Source of the DNA: Kocuria sp.
GTDB lineage: Bacteria > Actinomycetota > Actinomycetes > Actinomycetales > Micrococcaceae
Assembly: GCA_030524035.1 (NCBI GenBank)
Contig: JAUNHG010000003.1
Location: 186,001-250,000 of the forward strand
DNA length: 64,000 nucleotides
Direction of reading: 5' to 3'
Each line of letters opens with the position of its first letter. The first letter of the stretch is position 1. A program made the translations under genes and the position numbers. The notes beneath the pieces are model-generated. The model was not told where the DNA came from. It did not search any database and saw nothing but the letters and a program-made list of their open reading frames with translations. Positions 9,702 to 16,477 of this stretch are shown here, piece after piece.

Positions 9702-10648
9702 CCGAGGTCCAATCCCAAAAGATTCCGGACGGGTCCAGGCCACATGCTCAGATCGGTACCGTGCGTCCGAGCTAATGCCAGGGCAATGCGTTCCAACCCA
9801 AAGCCAAAACAAGCCGAATGGGCCACCGCGCCGTCTTCAGTGACCAAACCAAATTCGGCACCAAAGTGCTCCTCATGGCAGTTACCGGAGGAAATCGCGG
9901 TATCTCGACCCGGGTAAATCTGGGTGGTGATTTCAAATTTCAGTTGAGCGGCACGTTGGCCTTGGGCCAGCATGACTCCTGCGCGGCCAAAGAAGGGGTC
10001 GTTAGCTGCTTCAACAGCGACGTCCAGCCCCAATTCTTTGAGTAGCTCAGAACCCAGGTCCAACATGGCAGCGCGGTGATCCAACGCCTGCTGGGGTGTG
10101 CCAACGAGCACAAATTCCAGCATGCGGAAACTCACCAACCGCATGGGGTCTTGGGAGGGTTCGTTACGGAAACAATCACCCGTGATCGCCCACACGCTGC
10201 CATCCACCAGAGAGTGCTCAGTCTGACCGAGCCATGCATAGAGCGGGTGGCAGGCTGCGGGTACTAGGGCGTAATCACTGGTGTGTAAGTGACCATCCCA
10301 CGGCTGCCCGGCTTCCCGATCGGCCAGTAGTTTGCGGTGGTCCTTGGTGTTGCCGTCGAAGACATCAATGGTGCCTAACAGTTGGGGAAAGCTCGCAACG
10401 TAGTCAGTGCGTTCCAACATGGTTCTGCCATTAACGGGCGGGAACCGCACAGTGTTCAACGCGCCCGGACGTGGTAAATCCCGCTGAACTCGATCACGCG
10501 CCAGGTTTTCCACGCCCCGGATCACGGCCTCCATCGCCACGCCGGTTCCCGTGACCCCCAAGCCCAGGGTGGGCAGCAGCCACTGACCGTCGAGCAGCTC
10601 GGCTTCAAAGGCTTGTTCGACGGCGTCAAAATCCGTTGTTGTGCTCAT
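9698..10648 (-). CDS. Amino acid:[carrier protein] ligase, class II aaRS-like (atypical SerRS homologue)
   Basis: 316 residues: a truncated class II aminoacyl-tRNA synthetase core without any tRNA-binding domain. It is related to archaeal-type seryl-tRNA synthetase and to the amino acid:[carrier protein] ligases described in Bradyrhizobium. Motif 2 is GDCFRNEPSQDPMRLVSFRMLEFV (start near 157) and motif 3 is FGFGLERIALAL (281-292). The Zn2+ ligand triad of this family can be read as Cys133 (AACHPLY), Glu178 (RMLEFV) and Cys280 (AHSACFG). These enzymes make an aminoacyl-adenylate from a small amino acid (Gly or Ala in the studied cases) and transfer it to the phosphopantetheine of a dedicated carrier protein. 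That partner is encoded two genes upstream; junctions on both sides are ATGA overlaps. Confidence 0.9.
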   Translation of the reverse strand: MSTTTDFDAVEQAFEAELLDGQWLLPTLGLGVTGTGVAMEAVIRGVENLARDRVQRDLPRPGALNTVRFPPVNGRTMLERTDYVASFPQLLGTIDVFDGNTKDHRKLLADREAGQPWDGHLHTSDYALVPAACHPLYAWLGQTEHSLVDGSVWAITGDCFRNEPSQDPMRLVSFRMLEFVLVGTPQQALDHRAAMLDLGSELLKELGLDVAVEAANDPFFGRAGVMLAQGQRAAQLKFEITTQIYPGRDTAISSGNCHEEHFGAEFGLVTEDGAVAHSACFGFGLERIALALARTHGTDLSMWPGPVRNLLGLDLG

Positions 10649-11898
10649 CGTCGTCCCCTCGACACCATTTGCAACGTGGCCGTGTTGTTCAGAATGCGGT
10701 CATTGTTAACTTGCAAAGACGGCCCCATGGAGTCGCGCAATGCCCGGGCTAGGGACCACGGCCCTGTGTTGGAATACGAAGCGATTCCGACAATCACCAT
10801 CGCTTCCCCCACGATCTGACGCACCAGTTCAGAGGCCGACACCTTCAGGGTGTTCATAGCAATGGCAAAGGACATCGAAGCCAACACCTCCGGATCATTC
10901 ACATGCTCATGAAAGCGTCGGACGTTAGACCGCACCACGTCAGTCATTCGCTGCAAATCCACTTCGAGTTCAGCCAGGCGCAACCCACCGGGGGGCAATT
11001 GCCCCGGGGTGGCCCGCGCTTTCTTCTGCACAAACTTCCGTGCTACATCGCTGGCGCTGGAGGCCAGCCCCAGCCACGCCGAGGCCCACAGTGTGTGAGA
11101 GGCCGGAAGCATGGTGTGGGCTGAGATCGTGGCGAAGTCCACGGGCAGTACATAACCTGCGGGCACCGTAGCTTCTATCTCGAACCCCTCAGACATAGTG
11201 CCGCGCAATCCCAACGCGTCCCAGTCCGAAGTACGGTCTATGTGCAAGTTCGCCTTGGGAGCTACCACCAGGGACTGCTCGGAAGCTGGCGCTTCAGGAT
11301 GTTGCCGCGCAGTGATCAGGATGGCGTCTGCGTACCGTGCGTAAGAAATCACGGGTGCTGACTTACGCACTGTCACGGTCCCGTCTGCGTTATCCTCGAC
11401 CGCGCATGACGAGCTGCGGGTATCTCCACCAATATTTTTCTCCGTGGTGGACGACGCCAAGAGCCACTGTTCCGCCCACACACGTTGTGTCAGATTGGTC
11501 AATTCGGACGATGCCTCAAGGTCCACGTGCCGAGTCAGGCATAGCTCCTGGCTAAAGTGCATGGCCACAATCGCTGCGGTGGACCCGCATACCCGCCCTA
11601 ATTCCTCAGTCAGGAAGCACAGCTGCAGGATCGTTACCTCCGGCCCACCATGAGCCCGCGGGAGACAGCTGCCAAAAATACGTTGCCGACGACATTCATC
11701 AATCGCTTCATGCGGGAACCGTCCCTGGCGATCGACGTCACCTGCGTGTTCTTTGGCTACTGCCACCACTCGGGCCACCCGCTGTTCCCAAGTGTTTGTG
11801 GTGTCTTCAGGCAACTGCCGCACCACGGTGGTTCCCGCGGGGATTTCGTGCTGGTCAACAACCTTGTCCGTAGCGTCAAGTTCGCTGTGCAGGCCCAT
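10645..11898 (-). CDS. Acyl-CoA-dehydrogenase-like flavoprotein acting in the carrier-protein operon
   Basis: 417 residues with acyl-CoA dehydrogenase architecture: N-terminal helical domain (about 30-150), central beta domain (about 150-260, with the motif DWDALGLRGTMSEGFEIE) and C-terminal four-helix domain. Members of this fold linked to carrier proteins, such as the prolyl-S-carrier oxidases of pyrrole-forming pathways, oxidise an acyl or aminoacyl thioester with FAD. The gene lies between the carrier protein and the aminoacyl ligase with overlapping stop/start codons, so the likely substrate is the aminoacyl-carrier thioester. That is inference. The start may be ATG 11898 (1-nt overlap, TGATG) or GTG 11901 (4-nt overlap). 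No catalytic Glu can be assigned with confidence. Confidence 0.85.
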   Translation of the reverse strand: MGLHSELDATDKVVDQHEIPAGTTVVRQLPEDTTNTWEQRVARVVAVAKEHAGDVDRQGRFPHEAIDECRRQRIFGSCLPRAHGGPEVTILQLCFLTEELGRVCGSTAAIVAMHFSQELCLTRHVDLEASSELTNLTQRVWAEQWLLASSTTEKNIGGDTRSSSCAVEDNADGTVTVRKSAPVISYARYADAILITARQHPEAPASEQSLVVAPKANLHIDRTSDWDALGLRGTMSEGFEIEATVPAGYVLPVDFATISAHTMLPASHTLWASAWLGLASSASDVARKFVQKKARATPGQLPPGGLRLAELEVDLQRMTDVVRSNVRRFHEHVNDPEVLASMSFAIAMNTLKVSASELVRQIVGEAMVIVGIASYSNTGPWSLARALRDSMGPSLQVNNDRILNNTATLQMVSRGRR

Positions 11899-12161
11899 CA
11901 CTGTTCGTCCTGCAGCTGGGATACGGCCTGGGCAATAGCATCGAGCGATTCGAAGGTGTCCTTGGTCAGCATCTCTTCGGGGAACTCGATATCAAAGACA
12001 TCTTCCACACCCAACATCACGTTCACGGAAGCGTGTGAGGTCATTCCAGCCGTATACAAGCTGTCCGAGCTCCCCAATGCTGCTGCATCTGTCGTGAGGT
12101 GTGCATGTTGCGCCACGACGGCCCGAATGCTTTCCACGATCTCTGAACGGTCCTGACTCAT
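11898..12161 (-). CDS. Stand-alone phosphopantetheine carrier protein
   Basis: 87 residues, acidic, four-helix carrier-protein size. The phosphopantetheine site is in LYTAGMTSHASVNVML, with Ser42 the probable attachment residue. This G-(M/L)-T-S form differs from the common DSL of fatty-acid ACP and matches the carrier proteins that pair with amino acid:[carrier protein] ligases. It is the first gene of the operon; a G-rich Shine-Dalgarno (GGGGGAAC) precedes the ATG, and the stop overlaps the dehydrogenase start. It needs activation by a phosphopantetheinyl transferase, one of which is encoded about 300 nt upstream on the same strand. Confidence 0.9.
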   Translation of the reverse strand: MSQDRSEIVESIRAVVAQHAHLTTDAAALGSSDSLYTAGMTSHASVNVMLGVEDVFDIEFPEEMLTKDTFESLDAIAQAVSQLQDEQ

Positions 12162-12288
12162 TGTGGTTCCCCCATTTCCCCCGGCCCCAAATCCGGGTAT
12201 TTCACGTCAGCTGCTTGATACAACTGACACTCGACGCTCGGCCCCACAGCCGAATGTCTTTTTTTCACCTGATCCTCATTTACTCTCG

Positions 12289-12317
12289 ATATGTCTCATG
12301 CGATACCCCCTGGTCAA
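12289..12317 (-). promoter_or_regulatory. Possible promoter of the carrier-protein operon (weak)
   Basis: The 294-nt gap 12162-12455 separates the carrier-protein gene from the transferase gene and must hold the operon promoter, if the operon has its own. On the minus strand TTGACC (12312-12317) is a good -35 element, but the hexamer 17 nt on (ACATAT, 12289-12294) is a poor -10. I list it only as a candidate; the rest of the gap shows no small gene. Confidence 0.25.
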
Positions 12318-12394
12318 CGGCGTTACACCGTTTTACTTGTCGTAACGCATGTGCACCTACCGGCGAACACATCAAAAGCCGATGACCAGAACAC

Positions 12395-12418
12395 GTGTCA
12401 GATGTATCCATCTGACAC
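12395..12418. terminator. Perfect hairpin downstream of the phosphopantetheinyl transferase gene
   Basis: A perfect 10-bp stem (12395-12404 with 12409-12418, GTGTCAGATG/CATCTGACAC) with a 4-nt loop stands 37 nt beyond the transferase stop. No clear U-tract follows on the minus strand, so it may be a terminator for the upstream pair or an operator in front of the carrier-protein operon. Confidence 0.5.
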
Positions 12419-12455
12419 AAAGTACATGCACCATCATGCCTTGAATTTTATGATT

Positions 12456-12935
12456 TTACACATTTAACGCGATGGCAATCGCGCACCCAAAAGTCCCCAA
12501 GATCTGGTTTTCCCGCCATGACCAGGCTTTCCATTCTTGAATCCCATGCCGTTCGGCATAACGGCCTGCATATCCCACAACGCGAACCGTCCATTGTCTC
12601 TGCCTCACATTATGTCCACACATATGTGGGTGAACCACAATTGACGGCCACGGCAGGGGGGCATCCGAAGGAACCCCCAGCGCCTTAGCCACCGCTTCCT
12701 TAACTGCAAATCTCTGCGTCAGCTCCATCGGTTGCGCATCACGCACCCCCCGTTCCGACGGGTCCAAGAGCCTGTTCACGTAACGGCTGCCATACGTCCT
12801 CAGAGCAGACTGCACATCACACACAGACTGGATGTCACATCCGACACCTGCAACCGCCCCACGAGCTGCAGTGTCAGCAATCAACAACACCTCGGCGTGA
12901 GCCTCACTCCACCGCCATTGATCTGCGTCACCCAT
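12456..12935 (-). CDS. AcpS-type 4'-phosphopantetheinyl transferase
   Basis: 159 residues from the ATG at 12935 (a GTG at 12938 directly precedes it). The two AcpS/Sfp-superfamily motifs are present: GVGCDIQSV (30-38, Mg2+-binding Asp34) and FAVKEAVAKALG (76-87, Glu80 and Lys84). This enzyme moves the phosphopantetheine of CoA to a Ser of a carrier protein. At about 160 residues with a 25-residue N-terminal extension it is longer than the roughly 125-residue housekeeping AcpS, and its position next to the carrier-protein operon suggests a dedicated enzyme. It follows the glycosyltransferase gene by 26 nt and is probably co-transcribed with it. Confidence 0.85.
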   Translation of the reverse strand: MGDADQWRWSEAHAEVLLIADTAARGAVAGVGCDIQSVCDVQSALRTYGSRYVNRLLDPSERGVRDAQPMELTQRFAVKEAVAKALGVPSDAPLPWPSIVVHPHMCGHNVRQRQWTVRVVGYAGRYAERHGIQEWKAWSWRENQILGTFGCAIAIALNV

Positions 12936-12961
12936 CACCGAAAACCCCCACCGGTACCAAC

Positions 12962-14116
12962 TCAGACTCGCTCAGAGCTGAGGTCAATACCTATGGAACC
13001 CGTGGGCAGGAGCTCCACCCCGTACGCTTCGGCCAAGCGCTCGCGCTGCATGGCCCGAGTGTTCTCCCATAGGGCAGCATTCTGTTCCGCCACAATGGTT
13101 TCACGCGCCTGAGAATCGTGAAGTCGCCCCCAGTGTTCCACCAAGTCTTCCGGTTCATGAATCACCAATGGCATCCCGATATCATCGAAGGCTCGAATGC
13201 CCCGCACCCCCATGGGACGCCCTAATCGAGCGGCCTCCAAAACAGTGATGGGAAATCCTTCCCATCGAGCCGTGTGAACATAGAGGTCAGCCTGGCCTAG
13301 GCGTTCCAGCACCGTGGAAGGGTCCATCCACCCTGTGACCTCAATGCCCTGAGCCTCCAACTGCGCCTGGATCTGATCATCACCGCCACCGATCCACAAT
13401 GCACGCACAGGGTGACCTGCGGCGCGCAACCCAGAAATCACCTGCGCAAACCATTCGGGGTCTTTCTGCATGGTCAGTCGCCCCGAACCCACTACGAGCG
13501 GTGTCTTAGCCTCCCCCCAGTCAGTGATCGCGGCCTGCTGAACCTGCCTCTGAGCTTCCGGGGCAACGTTAGGCACATACACAGCCTTAAGATCGGGGCT
13601 CCATTTGCGAGCTTCCTGATTTTCCGCCCGGGAACATCCAGCCAGAACATCCGTACGGTGACTCAACGCCCGCTCGATAGCGCGGTACATACGACGCTGG
13701 GACACTGATTTATCTTCACGATCAAAGGCCCATGCATGCGGGGTATACACACAACGCACCGCCTTGTTGCCGAGCAACGCGGCCCGCGCCCACACCCCGG
13801 CGTAACTGCTATGAGCATGCACCACATCCGGCTCAAGTGTGGCAATCAGGGAGCGCACCAATTTGGTAGCCCCCACATGGCTGCTATCAATGCGGTGGAT
13901 GGAGGCAAACTCGTCAACCCACTCTGGCTCTAAGGTGTCAGCTTCGGGACGCAAACGACAAATGAGGTGATGATCGCATTCCGGAAGAGCACGAACGTAG
14001 TCTCTGACCGCAGCCGCGACGCCTCCACCAAAAGCCTCCACAACATGCAAAATGCGTTTGCGGTAATTCCCGCCCGCATGGTGCACGTCGTCCGTGCTAT
14101 CAGTGGTCGATGTCAT
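12962..14116 (-). CDS. Glycosyltransferase family 4
   Basis: 384 residues from the ATG at 14116, preceded by GGAGG at 7 nt; an upstream in-frame start at 14140 lacks such a site. GT-B fold: N-terminal ILHVVEAFGGGVAAAVRDYV glycine-rich loop, PDVVHAHSSYAG, YTPHAW, then the donor domain VVGSGRLTMQKDPEWF, ALWIGGGDD and E-x7-E (EGFPITVLEAARLGRP). Such enzymes extend capsular or exopolysaccharide units at the inner membrane face. It leads the pair with the phosphopantetheinyl transferase, tying the carrier-protein system to glycan assembly. Sugar specificity cannot be judged. Confidence 0.9.
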   Translation of the reverse strand: MTSTTDSTDDVHHAGGNYRKRILHVVEAFGGGVAAAVRDYVRALPECDHHLICRLRPEADTLEPEWVDEFASIHRIDSSHVGATKLVRSLIATLEPDVVHAHSSYAGVWARAALLGNKAVRCVYTPHAWAFDREDKSVSQRRMYRAIERALSHRTDVLAGCSRAENQEARKWSPDLKAVYVPNVAPEAQRQVQQAAITDWGEAKTPLVVGSGRLTMQKDPEWFAQVISGLRAAGHPVRALWIGGGDDQIQAQLEAQGIEVTGWMDPSTVLERLGQADLYVHTARWEGFPITVLEAARLGRPMGVRGIRAFDDIGMPLVIHEPEDLVEHWGRLHDSQARETIVAEQNAALWENTRAMQRERLAEAYGVELLPTGSIGIDLSSERV

Positions 14117-14522
14117 ATTCTCTCCTCCGCGCGGCACCACATCGTCCCCACGATTAAGCGCCTTGAATGATGCGTTCCTTCGCGGCAGATCACAAGAAGG
14201 CCTGCCACATTTTTGAACAATTGCCTACATAAGCCCTGCGTGTAAGTGTATGTTTTCGCGACTGAATGAATCGGGTCCCCGTGACCCCATTTAGGCCTAC
14301 ATCCCGTGAATACGCTCTTCTAGGGTCGTGAGACTGCGCACATTACCGATTCTCCCCTGACCAGTAACCGCATAAGAATGACGATTAAGATAGGAGAAAT
14401 CGGCCCTGAGCCGTTTGAACCATCAGCATCTAACGGCACCACAAACTGCGTATCCGACTCCACCATGAACGTGTCACAACTCGCAGGGCGAACGCGTCGT
14501 TACCTTTCACAAGGAGGATCCC
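14117..14522. other. Divergent intergenic region, 406 nt
   Basis: This gap lies between a leftward glycosyltransferase and a rightward DUF2505 gene and must contain promoters for both. Apart from the AAGGAGG site (14511-14517) for the DUF2505 gene I see no RNA gene, clear repeat or conserved small reading frame. It is more AT-rich than its flanks. Confidence 0.5.
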
Positions 14523-15020
14523 ATGACCGTTTCCGCCGAACAGACTGTCAACGCACCCGTCGCAAAAGTAGTGGAAACCTTCCTGGATACATCGTTCAAC
14601 AGTCATGTGGCTGAACGCGGTGGTGCCACGTTGGAATCCTTGAAGGTTGACGGCGATCCGGGCGGCCAGTTCACGGTAACCACCACACGCACCATGAGCG
14701 CAGATAAACTTCCAGACATCGCTAAGAAAGTCGTCAAAAGTGGCCTGAGCATCACCCAGGTGGATTCTTGGGAGGCTCCGGAGGCAGATGGGTCCCGCAA
14801 TATCCACACCCAAGTCTCGGTCAGCGGGATGCCCGCTAACGGTGAGGGCAAACAACGGTTACAAGCCAAAGGGGACCAAACGTCCGTTTCCGTGGAACTT
14901 GTGCTCAACGTTAAGATTCCATTAATTGGTTCCAAGCTGGCCGCAACTGCCGAACCTTATGTGGGGAAGGCGCTGTCTCTTCAAGCTCGCGAAGCCGACG
15001 CGTGGATCGCTTCCCACTAA
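14523..15020 (+). CDS. DUF2505 family protein (START/Bet v1-like)
   Basis: 165 residues. The protein resembles the actinobacterial DUF2505 family, whose members have a helix-grip fold: an N-terminal strand (MTVSAEQTVNAPVAKVVETF), a central antiparallel sheet (GGQFTVTTTRTM, NIHTQVSVSGMP, SVSVELVLNVKIPLIG) and a long C-terminal helix (GKALSLQAREADAWIASH). The function is unknown; the fold usually binds a hydrophobic ligand. AAGGAGG sits 5 nt before the ATG, an excellent ribosome site. It is monocistronic by context: the upstream gene is divergent and the downstream gap contains a long inverted repeat and a promoter region. Confidence 0.8.
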   Translation: MTVSAEQTVNAPVAKVVETFLDTSFNSHVAERGGATLESLKVDGDPGGQFTVTTTRTMSADKLPDIAKKVVKSGLSITQVDSWEAPEADGSRNIHTQVSVSGMPANGEGKQRLQAKGDQTSVSVELVLNVKIPLIGSKLAATAEPYVGKALSLQAREADAWIASH

Positions 15021-15036
15021 CCCGCACACATACCCT

Positions 15037-15086
15037 CAGTGCACGTGAAAACTGTCTTCGTTCGGAGACCGCAACCACGTGCACTG
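15037..15086. promoter_or_regulatory. 11-bp perfect inverted repeat upstream of nhaA
   Basis: CAGTGCACGTG (15037-15047) and its exact complement CACGTGCACTG (15076-15086) are separated by 28 nt. It can be the terminator of the DUF2505 gene (stop at 15020) or a paired operator for nhaA. The candidate nhaA -10 TAATAT is at 15118-15123, about 30 nt downstream, without a convincing -35. Confidence 0.5.
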
Positions 15087-15156
15087 TAAACATGTCAATG
15101 TCAGCAGACATTTAGACTAATATTTAGGCCTCCATACTCGATCAGGAAGGGCCATC

Positions 15157-16458
15157 GTGTCCGAACAGACCGAAACCGCCGCCCACCATAGTGGGCTCGG
15201 AGCATTCCTCCGCAAAGACCTCGTAGGGGGCTGCCTACTGTTGGTCGCCATGGTCGCTGCGTTAGTACTCGCCAACAGCCCCGCAGCAGATACCTACTTC
15301 GGCCTGCGGGATTACAAGATCGGCACAGAAGCTATTCCTGGTCTCATGCATACCGTGGGTGAATGGGCTGCAGACGGCCTGTTGGCAGTATTCTTCTTTC
15401 TGGTAGGCCTGGAACTTAAAGCTGAATTTGTGGACGGCGAGCTACGCAACCCCAAAAAAGCAGCTTTACCGATTGTGGCGGCTGTAGCTGGTGTGGTTAT
15501 CCCCGCAGTCATCTACGTGGTGGTTAACCTCAGTGATAACTCCGATCCCGACGCCATACGTGGCTGGGCTATTCCCACCGCAACGGATATTGCGTTCGTG
15601 GTATCCATACTCGCTGTCGTAGGCTCCGCACTGCCCCTTGCCATGCGGACCTTCCTGCTGACCCTGGCTGTGGTGGACGATTTAATTGCCATCATCATCA
15701 TCGCAGTCTTCTACAGCCACGGCATCAGCATGTTCTCCTTGCTGGGGGCTTTAGTGGTCTTGGCTATCTACGCGTTTCTCACTCACCGTTTCAGCGGTTT
15801 TTTCATGGAGAAAGCGTGGGCTGCATGGGTGATTTTGCTGCCCCTGGGGTTCATGACGTGGTTATTTGTGTATAACGGTGGGGTCCACGCCACTATAGCG
15901 GGTGTTCTGCTGGGGTTTGCCACACCCGTTATGCAGACCGCCCCGCGAGTGCTCACCGACGATGCGCCTGCTCAGGGGTTAGCCCCACACCTAGAACATC
16001 GTTTCCGTCCACTATCCAATGTGGTAGCAGTGCCTGTTTTTGCTTTCTTTTCAGCCGGTGTGGCCGTGGGCGGTTGGACAGGATTTACGGAGTCCTTCAA
16101 AGACCCCGTTGCCATCGGAATTGTCCTAGGCCTCGTACTCGGTAAATCCCTGGGCATTTTCTCTGCAGCTTGGGTAGTGGACAAATTCACTCCGGCTAGC
16201 AAAGACGCTGACTATGGCTGGGTGGATTTATTCGGCTTGGCAGCTGTGGCAGGTATTGGATTCACTGTTTCGCTGCTGGTGGCAGATCTGTCCTTTGGAC
16301 TGGGTTCAGCACACGATGACCACGCCAAAGTTGGTGTGCTCTGTGGCTCAGCGATATGCGCCCTGCTCGGAGGAGCACTGCTGTTAGTACGTAACCGGCA
16401 CTACGCCAGGCTACGGGCCCAGGGACATCCAGTGGACTCCTACGACACCCCTGCCTAG
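15157..16458 (+). CDS. nhaA: Na+/H+ antiporter NhaA
   Basis: 433 residues, GTG start with AGGAAGGG about 8 nt upstream. An integral membrane NhaA with about 12 helices: GGCLLLVAMVAALVLANSP, the ADGLLAVFFFLVGLELKAEF segment, the two neighbouring transport aspartates in PTATDIAFVVS and LAVVDDLIAIIIIAVFYS, and helix XI FGLAAVAGIGFTVSLLVADLSF. It exports Na+ in exchange for protons at alkaline pH or high salt. It stands alone and converges on a LuxR-family gene with only 19 nt between their stops. Confidence 0.95.
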   Translation: MSEQTETAAHHSGLGAFLRKDLVGGCLLLVAMVAALVLANSPAADTYFGLRDYKIGTEAIPGLMHTVGEWAADGLLAVFFFLVGLELKAEFVDGELRNPKKAALPIVAAVAGVVIPAVIYVVVNLSDNSDPDAIRGWAIPTATDIAFVVSILAVVGSALPLAMRTFLLTLAVVDDLIAIIIIAVFYSHGISMFSLLGALVVLAIYAFLTHRFSGFFMEKAWAAWVILLPLGFMTWLFVYNGGVHATIAGVLLGFATPVMQTAPRVLTDDAPAQGLAPHLEHRFRPLSNVVAVPVFAFFSAGVAVGGWTGFTESFKDPVAIGIVLGLVLGKSLGIFSAAWVVDKFTPASKDADYGWVDLFGLAAVAGIGFTVSLLVADLSFGLGSAHDDHAKVGVLCGSAICALLGGALLLVRNRHYARLRAQGHPVDSYDTPA

Positions 16459-16477
16459 CGTGGGAACTGCCCGCGCA

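Noticed and set aside
9702-9812. Longer N-terminus for the DUF1839 protein
   Set aside because: It would overlap the ligase gene by over 100 nt; the ATG at 9701 gives the 4-nt overlap seen elsewhere in the operon.
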